The notes under the pieces: generated by a model | Database searches by the model: none | What the model was told of the DNA's origin: nothing | Seen by the model: only the letters and a program-made list of their open reading frames with translations | Translations under genes and position numbers: made by a program | In this document: positions 41,840 through 52,387 of the stretch, in pieces | Layout of the letters: each line of letters starts with the position of its first letter | How positions within the stretch are numbered: position 1 is the first letter of the stretch | NCBI RefSeq assembly: GCF_023898315.1 | Contig: NC_064616.1 | Location: forward strand, 704,473,389-704,537,388 | Source of the DNA: Schistocerca nitens | Taxonomy: Eukaryota > Arthropoda > Insecta > Orthoptera > Acrididae | Reading direction: 5' to 3' | Length of the DNA stretch: 64,000 nt

Positions 41840-41990
41840 GATGGCCAACTCACTTAAGGAAACCGTTCAAGACAAGTGGAGCACTCGTGTTCGAGTCCTG
41901 ATCCAGCACAAATTTTCACCTGATGCCATTACATTGTCGAAATCCCTTGCGCTGCTGGAAGTCATTATTTCCTCCCTACGTCATCCTCAT
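41840..41990 (+). repeat. tRNA-like SINE relic
   Basis: gtgttcgagtcctgatccag resembles a B-box region and is followed by cacaaattttcacctgatgc, like the body next to the tRNA-Thr-like head at 39.3 kb. It is a decayed relative of that family. Confidence 0.5.
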
Positions 41991-42922
41991 CACCATTCTT
42001 TTCCATTCCTTTCACCCTAAATTGATCATGGACTGTGTTCACATCCACTGTAATGTCACACACAACTATAGTATGAGGAATACCACCAAAACGTGGAGAT
42101 ATTGTGGATAACAGACTAATACATCGATGCCACAGAGTAATATATGAAGCTGATGATTCACAGGGAAAAGTTGAACATATGACTACTGAAGCAGAAACGG
42201 TTGTCTCAAATGTGCAGCTGTACACGTTCATACGTTTTTCACCTCCGTATCTACCACAGGTAATGCATACTAACAAGCTTGTTCATTGCTTCCGTTATTT
42301 ATCTTGTGTTGTTTGATACCGAAATGATGAGCAAAATACAGATGCCTGTCACTGATCGTTGCTTCCAGTATGCTCAGAGATTTTCTCTTGTTTTGATGGT
42401 GATGTAACGTTGTGTTTATAATGCAGACGACTGCGGCTAATCCTGCGAGGTTGAAAAAAAAAACCTGAAGTCTTAAGATTCGTAACTTAAATTGTGACAG
42501 TAAGCAGCTCAATTGAAGTAGTAGCGAAAGTAAATGATAAGATACAGATTTTGCAGAAAAATTGGAACAGAACTCGAAAGCAGCTACCGCTTTAGGGAGG
42601 GAGCCCTTTACATATTCGTAAATCACTGTTGTAACAACAGAACTACCTTGACTGAGGCATTGCGAAGTCTGGGCTATGCTACTGGCGAGAAGAATGCGTT
42701 TCTCGAGCCGGAATCATGCAAGATCGGATCCAGACATCCAGTCTAGCATGAGACACTGTGCTCTACAAATTTCAGATACTCTTTACGCTCCAATCACTGT
42801 ACAGAATAACTGGCAACGTAAACAATTTGATGATACATATCAATGAAGTGCTTTCTACATTAAGTTCTGACTCCCAGATGAATTAACGATTTCCGAAATC
42901 AACAAAGGAGGCAACAATGATA
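41991..42922. other. Unassigned interval left of the Polinton
   Basis: No recognised frames of more than about 120 codons and no terminal repeats. Probably ancient repeat or unique sequence that received the Polinton. Confidence 0.35.
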
Positions 42923-42928
42923 GAAGTT

Positions 42929-43540
42929 AGTAGTGGGGCAAAGACAGTATGAGGACAGCCTGCATTTGTGCAATTTTTTCAAGATGGTGGATCCAAGATG
43001 GCGCTGATAAATGTGGCAACACAGTGTATGATGATACTGGATTACATTATCACAGCCGGCCGAAGTGGCCGTGCGGTTAAAGGCGCTGCAGTCTGGAACC
43101 ACAAGACCGCTACGGTCGCAGGTTCGAATCCTGCCTCGGGCATGGATGTTTGTGATGTCCTTAGGTTAGTTAGGTTTAACTAGTTCTAAGTTCTAGGGGA
43201 CTAATGACCTCAGCAGTTGAGTCCCATAGTGCTCAGAGCCATTTGAACCATTTTTTTTTTACATTATCACAACAGGTAAACCCTCTCCTCTCCTCCCACT
43301 TCGTCACCCCTCCTGGGAATTGGCAAGAAATGTTCAGTCTGTGCTTAACTGTTGGTGTGGAAGGACATGTCTTTATTTCATCATTTCTGGAACGTGTAGG
43401 TGTTACCCTGTTGGAAGAATTTGCTTGTGTGTGGTCTAGCTCACAGTACCACCACCAGAGGGCTCTGGGAAAGCAATCTCCCCTCTTCCACCTAGAAACT
43501 GATGGGTAAAGCTCAATTGCTAGTGTGGAATGTGCACATA
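42929..43540 (+). repeat. Polinton left terminal inverted repeat
   Basis: Starts agtagtggggcaaagac and aligns with the complement of the right end (agtagtggagcaaagac), continuing through gatccaagatgg, cagtctgtgct-like, gtggaaggac and taggtgttaccctgttggaag blocks. A SINE at 43055-43258 interrupts it; net length is about 395 bp. Confidence 0.9.
43055..43258 (+). mobile_element. SINE, head type 2, full length
   Basis: Complete plus-strand copy starting gccggccgaagtggccgtgc, with B-box ggttcgaatcctg, body and T run. It is flanked by the perfect 13-bp duplication ttacattatcaca (43042-43054, 43259-43271). The right Polinton terminal repeat has no SINE here. Confidence 0.95.
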
Positions 43541-43659
43541 TTACCCTGTTGGAAGATGTCCAACACCTACATGCTGTAATTACGTAATTACACTGCTAAT
43601 CCCTACCACGGATCAGTAGTAACCTAACTACATGAGTTAAAGAATCGTAAGCATCTATA

Positions 43660-44000
43660 TACACAGCTACAGATCATATAAAGATCTATACACTGCAAAG
43701 GTCGTAAAAAATGGTACCCCAGTACCTGTATCGATCATAAAAAAGGTTCACCTGCAGGTCATATAATGATCCATAAACATATTGCAAAAATGGTACTCCA
43801 GCACAAGTATCAATCATAAAAAAACATAGCTAACTTCAACTACAGGTCCTTTTAAGGGTCCAATACACACTGCAAGAATCATAAAATTCTGCTGAATATG
43901 GTACCCCAACACAGCTAAAAATATCCCTTCATATCATATAAATGTAGAATACACATCACAACGCTTGTGAAATACAGTACCCCACACAGTTATGAAAAAA
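43660..44000. repeat. Degenerate tandem repeats, unit about 85-100 bp
   Basis: Three to four diverged units, each with a caggtcatataa-type start, an acactgcaa motif and atggtaccccagcac, followed by atcataaaa. They lie in the Polinton between terminal repeat and polymerase and have no coding capacity. Confidence 0.65.
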
Positions 44001-44713
44001 CCTCGTCCCGTATACGACAAATGGCTATGACAGTCATGCATAATAGTATGTGCACCTTCCATGGGCATCGAGCACAGGCTGAGCTGGCCGATAACTACAG
44101 TGGCTGTTGGAACCATCATGGCAGCTGGCACTCAGACTGAATTCCTGAGCCACCTAGCTACCCCTATGTTAATCACTAATGCCTTGCACACGCAGGTGGC
44201 TGGTAGTCACAGATCGTCTTTGTTCTTGATGGCCACTGCCGCTGGTGGGCAATTTTAATCTGTCGACAGCTTGCACAGGTCATAATGCACAATGGGACAT
44301 TTGCTAGCAGTGGCTTGCTTTTTTGCTAACTGGAGGTCCCAGGACATCTATGGAACACCAGCACACTGACTGCCTGAACTAGGGAGAAACAATGCATCTA
44401 AAACTTTATTAATGAAGTCCTTCCTGTCTTCGCAAAAAGGCCACCCAGTATATTTCCCAGAATGAAATGGGTGGCCTCTGGCTTGTTGAAACCCACTGGA
44501 ACACCTGCACTCTTAGGTACCACCAACCGCTTGAAACATCGACAAAGAACAAAACATCACCCGCAAATCTTTAAGTATAGAAACATTCTGTCTGTTGGCA
44601 GCCTTGCAATAGCAGTGCTTTCAGTCGTCACACACAAGCAGGTTATTTTTAGGGTTGTTCAGACATCCCTCAGCTAAGTCAGCATCCTATTCTTCTTGAG
44701 ACACCTGTTTGCT

Positions 44714-45195
44714 TTAATGCCACTGGGGGAAATACCAGTACCATGAACAATATGCTTCCTGTCTTCCTGCCTGCAAACCGGATTGTTGTGAGATGTGTTT
44801 TCGAGATATACTGGAAAGGTTGACCGTGTGAACTACAGTAAAATACTGGTCTGCCAACCACCCCATCCCAAAATTGTATGAGCCTGTGACCTAGCTTTCC
44901 CTCAGAATACCCTCCTGTAGAATGTGGGTGGTTCAAAGTTATGCCTAAGCTTGTCCAGAGTCTTGTTCTTCTCAGAATACGTGGGAGCTAAAATATCAGT
45001 GGTGGAAATACCAGGACATTGAACAATATTTTTCCTGTCTACCCGCTTACAAGCCATAAAGCGTACTTGCCAGATCAAGAAGAAGGCTGACCGTGTGAAC
45101 AATAGCATAATACCTGTCTGCTGACCACCCCATTCCAAACGTGTCTCAACCTGCAAACCTGAGTTTTCCCCAACGATAACATCCTGCAGAAGCAT
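44714..45195. repeat. Two tandem units of about 280 bp
   Basis: The second unit (about 44995-45195) repeats the first (about 44714-44915). Both contain ggaaataccag, gaacaatat, cctgtct, gaccgtgtgaac and accaccccat in the same order. Non-coding as far as I can see. Confidence 0.7.
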
Positions 45196-45234
45196 TTCTG
45201 TTGTTTCCCACCAAATTAGTGGATGGGGCTTGAG

Positions 45235-45244
45235 TATATATAAA
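45235..45244 (+). promoter_or_regulatory. Possible TATA box upstream of the Polinton polymerase
   Basis: tatatataaa lies 0.7 kb before the polymerase relic, with a pyrimidine-rich stretch containing cagtcatcctcattc about 25-35 bp downstream that could hold an initiator. Position only; no proof of activity. Confidence 0.3.
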
Positions 45245-45519
45245 CCTCAAACCTCTCCCCCACAGTCATCCTCATTCTGGTCTAGTCTGCATTCACATTT
45301 GTTACTGCATCTGTCTGCCTCTTTCATCGATGAAAATGAAGTGCTCAGTGGCAGCAAACATCAGCAATGTCAGTGGCAGCAGCAAGCATCCAAGTAAGTC
45401 AGTGCACTTGGAGGAATCGCCATATAAGTACATATTTTCGTCACGAAAATTATCGTAGCTTATGTGTTTATTACATCAAATCAGTATGTTCAAATTTTGT
45501 AGCACTGAGTGCTTTGCAT

Positions 45520-45980
45520 TGTGTTAGTAGTATACAGCAATTCTTCTTGCTGTTGAAGCATTTGTTTCTGAAATGCTGGCTGATTTCGATTGGCAGGTGG
45601 AGGCTGAAAGGCAGCAGCAGCAGGCCAATGAGTCTGGGGATGGTTCTGCATAGCCCCCAGAATACTTGCAGTAGCCTCCGGTGGCAATTCAGTCGTCACA
45701 GCAATCATGCATATATTGTCATTAAAAAAATTCTCATGTTTTAGTAGCACTGTAGATTCAAGTTTTATAGTACTTAATGCTTTGATGTGTGCTGTTAGTA
45801 TATAACAGTTCTTCTTGTTGTTACAGTGTTTATTTCTGAAATAATGCTGGCGAATCTCGATCGGCAGCTGGAGGCTGAAAGGCAGCAGCAGCAAGCCAAT
45901 GACTCTGGGGTGGTATTGTACAACCCCTAGAATACTTGGAAAACCTGCAGCAGCAACTCAGCCGCCACAACCGTCATTTA
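45520..45980 (+). repeat. Two direct repeats of about 180 bp, offset about 290 bp
   Basis: 45520-45690 and about 45800-45980 both contain atttctgaaat, ctggaggctgaaaggcag(cag)n and gaatacttg. The plus-strand frame through each reads a glutamine-rich EAERQQQQA segment. Possibly a duplicated 5' exon of the polymerase gene. Confidence 0.65.
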
Positions 45981-48108
45981 AGCACATATTTTGTTATGGA
46001 GAAAGATCAGGTCACTGTCCTGACTGATAGTATCAAGAAATATATTTCATTCTCCAAACAAATGACACCAAGAATTTCACTCATTTCCTAGACTTGCTAC
46101 ATTTTATGCAGATATCACTGCAGAAATTTGCTGAAACTCTCCCTCAATGAAAGGATATGCACATCAGTCAAGGTGCATATGACGATGACATGAAGTTTTA
46201 ACTTGTGACAAGGAAGGGGATTTTCCCATATGAAAATCTGAGTTGTATGGAAAAACTCGACGAAACCAGATTACCTGACATAACTAAATTAATCAGTAAC
46301 CTTACAGGCAATGACCTGTTAGATGCAGAGTATGAGCATGCTGTGAGTGTTTGGTAAGAGTTCAATGTCCCAAAAGTTCAAATGGCTGTAAGCACTATGG
46401 GACTTAATATCTGAGGTCATCAGTCCCCTAGGCTTAGAACTACTTACACCTAACTAACCTAGGAACATCACACACGTCCATGCCCGAGGCAGGATTCGAA
46501 CCTGCGACCATAGCAGCAGCGCGGTTCCGGTCTGAAGTGCCTAGAACCGCTCGGTCACAGCGGCCAACAGTTCAATGTCTTAAGTTTTGGGGAGTATGCA
46601 AAACTCTACATACAGACACCGAAGTGTGTTTGCTTGCTGATGTTTTCGAGAAATTCCAGAGTGTATGCACGGCCACATATACTCTGGATCTTGCCATTTG
46701 TCACATACCACCTGGGTTGTCTTGGGATGCTACGCTCAAGAAAACTAAAGTCAATATTGGACTACTGACCGATGCTGACCTACTCCTTTTCTTTGAGCAC
46801 AGGATCCATGGTGGACTTTTCCAGTGTGTTCGCAGAATTTGAGCTACATCACTTATCTGGATGTCAATAACTTACACGAGCACGCCATGTAACAATGGCG
46901 GCCGACTGACGAGTTTCAGTAGCTGTCCAAAGATGAATACGTCGGATTAGGTGAAAATATCCATACTGTGGCGGCTGAATCTGGTATACGGTAAGTTGTG
47001 GTGGCAGAACTAGGATATACGATTAATTTGTATGATGCACACTGTGTCCAGAGCAACTAGTACTGTGGGTCGGCTCCATCCCCAAACTGATGAGAACGCA
47101 CAGAAAGAAGCAGAGATACATTCTTCGCTATGGTAATTTCCAACATTGTCTCAGCTTAGGTTTAGGGCTGGTTGAAATTAAGCACAGTATCTCCTTCAAG
47201 CAGTCACCTGTCTGCAGGAGTATACTGATTTAAATACTGAAAATAGGGCTTCTATGAGGCATTATTTCGAAAAATATTTTTTTAAACTGATGAATAATAC
47301 AATTTTCGGCAAGGCTACGGAAAATTTGTGAAAACACCGAGAAATTTATATGAGAATGGGATGGGATTGGAGTTATGGCGTAAATAACTGTTTCACCTGA
47401 CCAAATTTCAAAGGGGTCACAATCTTCAGTAAGAACTTCGTTGCTGTGGAGATGGCGAAGATTGCAGTAGCGCTCATAAAGTCTATCTATGTGGGAATGT
47501 GCATTTTAGACCTGTCCGAACTCCACATTTGCCGTTTTCGTAATGAGTTTGCGAAACTTCATTTTGCTGATCCATAGTAACTTTATATGGATATCTTCAG
47601 CTACTGCAAGAAGTGCTGTGATCCATATGAAGTAATAAAGTAGCACGCCAACACATTCGCCATGTCTTCATATGCAGCCAGTAATCTGTACAGTATTTTT
47701 CCACAGAAGAAGTAGGTTATTGGCCGTATGAAAAACGAGGCGAATGGGTTGCCAATTGTGGAGTTTGTTGATCTCAAATCGAAGATGTATGCATATCGCA
47801 CATTGGGAGATGCCAACCAGAGGTGTGTGAAGGGTGTGCATTGTGCAGCATCAGGGGCTCTTACGATTGAAGACTACTTGAAGTACCTGTACAGCAGTGT
47901 TCACGGTGCTCCACCACAGCCTCAGCATGTGGTGCAGCGAACATGTATTCAATCACAAGCGCACAAGATGTACATTCAGCTGCAATCGAAAGTCGGTCTG
48001 TCACCTCATGATGATAAGCAGATCATTTGTGAGGGTGGGATTGAAACTTGCCTGTACTCACACTCTTCACATGACGAGGATTGCGGGATTGAGAGAGAGT
48101 GGGATTGA
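45981..48108 (+). pseudogene. Polinton protein-primed DNA polymerase B relic
   Basis: Family B, protein-primed replicative polymerase. Readable blocks in order: LDLLHFM near 46094, RKGIFPYENLSCMEKLDETR near 46210, DVFEKFQSV and PPGLSWDATLKKTKVN (46640-46760), GLLTDADLLLFFEHRIHGG, YLDVNNLH (the SLYPS-equivalent block, about 46860), KLMNNTIFGKATENL (about 47285, the Kx3NSxYG-equivalent), KSIYVGMCILDLSELH (about 47478), and ANGLPIVEFVDLKSKMYAYR (47734) near the C-terminus. Stops, frameshifts and a SINE at 46370-46568 inactivate it. Confidence 0.9.
46370..46568 (-). mobile_element. SINE, head type 2, full length
   Basis: Minus-strand copy, B-box ggttcgaatcctg, flanked by the perfect 11-bp duplication agttcaatgtc (46359-46369, 46569-46579). 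It interrupts the polymerase relic before the DVFEKF block. Confidence 0.94.
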
Positions 48109-48216
48109 GTGGGATTGAGAGAGAGAGAGACAGTGGGTATACACAACATTTACACCCACTGTCACTCTCTCTCAATCCCACTTTCCTTGTCAAGCGAATA
48201 GTGTGAGTACAGGCAT
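48050..48216. repeat. Imperfect palindrome with GA tracts at the polymerase 3' end
   Basis: The arms 48109-48140 and 48153-48182 (gtgggattgagagag and its complement) form a strong hairpin. Outer parts also pair: tgcctgtactcacactctt at 48051 with its complement near 48216. The palindrome duplicates the last codons of the polymerase in inverted form. Confidence 0.8.
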
Positions 48217-48289
48217 AGTATGACCTGTTTGTCATAGTGTAAATGCTTGGTAGTAAACTGCACACCATGTGTTCACATATAGATGTGTA

Positions 48290-49488
48290 CAGGGTGAACA
48301 TTAATAAAACCGACAAATGCCAAGGACGAATTCCTGAATGGAAATAGAGGAAAAATGTTCTGTGAACATGTGTCTGGAAATGGACAGCATACTTGCAATG
48401 ACAGCAAATCATCCCAGAACACAGTACAGAGCTGCATCGCATCCACTTCACAACAGATGTTCAAAGTGGCCTCCACGGGATGCAACTCACCTGAGCAGAC
48501 TTTGCATCATGCATTGCTGCACTGTTTCACACATTGCGAGCTCTCTCTGAGGACTAACACAGGCATCACGAACATGCTGTTGAAGGCTTTGCGTATCATA
48601 AATTAGTTCAGGATACGCAGCACTTTTCAGATGTCCCCAGAGATGAAAATCCAGGGAACTTAAGTTAAGCAGTCTAGCAGGCCATGGTACAAGGCCTCCA
48701 GGTCCTATACAAGGAAGGTGTTGTTGAGATGTTCGCAAACTGTAATACATAAGTGGGTTGGTGCTCCATCATACAGAAACCACGTAAACTGTCATATTGC
48801 CTAAGGCACATTCTCAAGCAGTCCAAGCAGAGTATTCTGCAAGAAGTCTAGGTACATTCCCCTGTCTAGGCGTTGTGGAGTAATAACTGGTCCAAGTATG
48901 TGGCTACTGTCTGGAACCGCGCGACCGCTACGGTCGCAGATTCGAATCCTGCCTCGGGCATGGATGTCTGTGATGTCCTTAGGTTAGTTAGGTTTAAGTA
49001 GTTCTAAGTTCTAGAGGACTGATGACCACAGAAGTTAAGTCCCATAGTGCTCAGAGCCATTTGGACCATTTTTTGAAGTATGTGGTCACTTGCATGTTCC
49101 TCCGTCTGAAAGGGCACATGATCACACAAACGCCCAAAAAGGGCGTGAAAAGTTGTGTAATGGGGTTGGTCTCTGTGACAGTACTTGTTTTGGTATAGCC
49201 ATGCTGCCTCTCGCCCATTTCCGTCTGCTTGGCTGTACACAAACACTATCTTGGTTTGTTCCTGACATGAATACTGGACCATTGTATTGCTTACAGCACA
49301 CTGCATAATTGCACAACCTGCAACACACAAGGAACACACAGCACATGGTCCGAGGAACTTTCATTCGACAGCGCCTTCTAGTGTGTCAATGATGCAATTC
49401 CAGACACAGGATGATGGGACCTTTTTACCTCCATTTCGAATCGGGGATCCTTCCCTGCACATTGTCGGTTTTGTTAATATTCACCCTT
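48290..49488 (-). mobile_element. Mariner-superfamily element with a SINE inside
   Basis: Inverted ends cagggtgaacattaataaaa (left) and the complement of ttttgttaatattcaccctt (right), each followed by an outer TA. On the minus strand a C-terminal transposase remnant reads PWPARLLNLSSLDFHLWGHL (48487-48750), the last catalytic block of the SPDFxLWG type, related to but distinct from the 8.8-kb element. The N-terminal part is lost and a SINE lies at 48904-49075. Confidence 0.8.
48904..49075 (+). mobile_element. SINE, head type 2, 5'-truncated
   Basis: Plus-strand copy beginning within the head (ctactgtctggaaccgcgcg), with B-box gattcgaatcctg, body and T run. Flanked by the perfect 10-bp duplication aagtatgtgg (48894-48903, 49076-49085). 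Confidence 0.92.
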
Positions 49489-49989
49489 TATATTTACACC
49501 ACATGTGTTGATAAAAATGTCTATTATGTAAATACATATATGAACACCATGTGTGCTGGCGAAAATGTGTAAAGAAAACTTGTAAATACACCTTTCACGT
49601 CATGTATTCAGACGAAAAAATGTCACTTGTAAATATATCCACACCATGTGTGATGACAAAAAACGTGTAGCATGTACACTTGTAAATACCTTACATGTCA
49701 TATGTGCTGACGAAAATGTACACCATATACACTTTTAAATAGAATACCTTTTAAGTTTCACCTGCTGCTAGCCATCCAAGTCTGATTAGTTTTTAGTGTA
49801 GATATACAGTTCCCTCTTCTATCCAGTCCGCCGAAATTGTAGACTTTTTTTGTATAAAAACCTGCAAGTAGATGCAACCTGTGCTACTGATAGGTGGACT
49901 CTGGGTTTTCATGTTATAGCTATTAGTAGTAACAGTAATAGTGTGAAAAAATCTCTTAACTGAAAAAAATATATTATATCAAAATTTTT
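49489..49989. other. Unassigned Polinton interior
   Basis: Repetitive-looking AT-rich DNA with recurrent caccatgtgtg, tgacgaaaatg and tgtaaatac motifs (about 49500-49740), possibly short degenerate tandem repeats, and no coding signal. Confidence 0.4.
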
Positions 49990-50580
49990 TTAAGAGCCAA
50001 ATTATGTCTATCATCTTTTATATCTATGTCTAAAAGAGATGTGAAATTTATCTATCATTTATCTACATCCATGTCTAATAGAACTGAATAAATGTATTTG
50101 CTACCATACCAGAATAAGTTCCTGTTTAGCATTCATAACAACTCGCTGACTGCCTTCAGAATACCCCATAAGCATTTTTAGAGGTATGCATGCAGTAAAT
50201 CACTTTTACTATTCCACTGTTCTACCCACTGGTTCGTCTATGAACTGTCCTGCATTTTCTAACCCTTTGAAACCCAAGGGCAATGCCGAGACATATGTTT
50301 TAAGGATTAATGCTATGTCTCTATTACATGTACAACCAATCTCAGCTCCGCTAAGTACATATCGTATTTCCTGAAACAGGAATTCTCAGGCATTACATGT
50401 AAACTTCGAACCCACTGTAACAGTACCATCATTTTTCATCAATGCTCCATCCCGATATATGAAACTATTGCATGGAAGGGTTAAAGTATTTTGATATTCG
50501 AGGGCAATCCTAATTTCATCGTTATGTTAAATGTTGTTTGAAGTTTGAGGTTTCTACGAGAAGTATTCCTGGCATATAAT
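49990..50580 (-). pseudogene. Polinton major capsid protein relic
   Basis: Minus-strand remnants of the double jelly-roll major capsid protein. Recognisable are an EYQNTLTLPCNSFIYRDG-like stretch near 50490, FLFQEIRYVLSGAEIG near 50370, and further along FTACIPLKM and RVVMNAKQELIL near 50130. These correspond in order to conserved blocks of Polinton and adintovirus-type capsid proteins, recalled from family knowledge. At least three stops or frameshifts, and both ends missing. Confidence 0.78.
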
Positions 50581-50657
50581 TTGCTGATCACATTCCATTG
50601 GCATAGTTTTGTTGAGTGACGTCATTGCGAGGTTTCAGGCATAATTGTTTAAGAAAT

Positions 50658-51432
50658 TCATACTTTATACATGTTATCAGCTTGCGATCCTGCTATGAAA
50701 TGCTGTGCTATGGGTCGTGCACACTGCTTTAAAACATTACGCTTATCCTGTCTTAGATGTAGTCGTACAATGATTTCGTCACCATTAAAGGCAAAAAGTT
50801 GATTATTCCGATCTACAGTACGTAGCAACAGATAGTTTAGTGTCTTAACTGTCACTGGATGGGCTATAGCCATGGTGGGCGTCTCAAAAATCATAACCCC
50901 GATCTAGTTGAGGAGAAGAATCCATAAGTTAAATGAATCAATCTAACGTTGAGATTGGAATTTGTTGCAGTGTTACACTCAACAGAGATCGTACTGATGG
51001 GGGGTATACCCACTGTCTGACCAGACTTGTAAAATTTATTAAAACCCTTCTTCAAAACTTATCCTTTTGTAAAACCCTGTAGTCACCTTACTGAACCTTT
51101 GTGGTTAAAGTTAATCGTTGCATTCACCGTCCTTGTTTCGGATTTAAGTGTATTGAAGTTTGAATGTAGCTCAGTCGCACTTCCAGACTATTTTAAAACT
51201 TCGAGTAAATCGTCAATTTCATATGCACCAGGTTCTATTTTTATAATTTCTCTTTTACCATTAATTTCGAGATGCGTTTTATTGTTAGGTTCTGTGATGT
51301 TTGGTATGTCTCCAGTCCAATTAGCACTATACTCCAGTCTCCAATACTCAGATCAATCGGTGGGAAGTAATACACACGTAATACTGATGATCTTCTTTTA
51401 AAGTCAGAGTATATAACACTGCATCTAAACTT
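50658..51432 (-). pseudogene. Polinton minor capsid (penton-like) protein relic
   Basis: Upstream of the major capsid relic on the same strand. Visible are FPPIDLSIGDWSI near 51350, IEPGAYEIDDLLEVLK near 51215, ISVECNTATNSN near 50990, and the C-terminal frame 50894-50658 with LRTVDRNNQLFAFNGDEIIV then RLHLR. The GxYEIxDI block and the terminal RLHLR-type strand are typical of the single jelly-roll minor capsid protein of Polintons (family memory). Frameshifts break it into at least three pieces. Confidence 0.75.
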
Positions 51433-51998
51433 CAGCTGGTGAATGTGTGCTTAGTGCACCTCCTTATACAAGGTGTTCAGTTTAACTGAAGACATTGAAA
51501 TACCTCGTAAACTACACATCGAATCAAAACAGTTATAATTCCCATTTCCGTCACAGAGGGGGACATCCAATGATACCACACTCGACCCCTCACCCAACCC
51601 TGTGCATTGGTGGCGGGGGCGAAACTTTGAAGTCTTCAGTGGGAACCCCCATTTTTTATTGATATTATCATTCTACAGCAAAATCTAGATTGTTTTGTCT
51701 GAAGCATTTTCTTCGTTTCGCTACGGATGGCGCTGTAATCAGAGGAAAAGAAATGGATACGCAATCGTAATTTACGACATATTGTTCAGTGGTCCTTGAC
51801 TATCCAGTTACATGTGGGACCCCACTTGCGTGCTGCGAAGGTAGGACAGGCGAGTACTTCATAACTTCCAATTGGAAACCCATGTTGTATTCCTCTTACA
51901 TATTGAACGGAGGAGTATTCGATGCGTCACTGTGACCATGGCTTGAGGCGAACCCTACTTTTCTAATTAGAGTATGTGTTCGAATCTAGTACGGCCGA

Positions 51999-52188
51999 AT
52001 GGTTCAAATGGCTCTGAGCACTATGGGACTCAACTGCTGAGGTCATTAGTCCCCTAGAACTTAGAACTAGTTAAACCTAACTAACCTAAGGACATCACAA
52101 ACATCCATGCCCGAGGCAGGATTCGAACCTGCGACCGTAGCGGCCTCGCGGTTCCAGACTGCAGCGCCTTTAACCGCATGGCCACTTC
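51999..52188 (-). mobile_element. SINE, head type 2, full length
   Basis: Minus-strand copy with B-box ggttcgaatcctg, flanked by the perfect 11-bp duplication agtacggccga (51988-51998, 52189-52199). Confidence 0.94.
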
Positions 52189-52387
52189 AGTACGGCCGAC
52201 TTCAGTACGCTTAGTGATTCGCTTTTCAAATGACCATATACAGGACAGAAGCATATCTACAGGAATGTCAACACAGGCGTTTCTGTTGCAGTCGACCATG
52301 ACTTCACAGCCTGTTGGCGCTTGCTGGTACACCTTATCTTTTAATTATCCCTGCAGAAGGAAATCCGGTGACCTATCGGGTCAATTA

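Noticed and set aside
48023..48451. 142-codon minus-strand frame near the polymerase 3' end
   Set aside because: It runs through the GA palindrome and the end of a mariner-type element; its LSLSLSIPL segment is the GA tract read in antisense.
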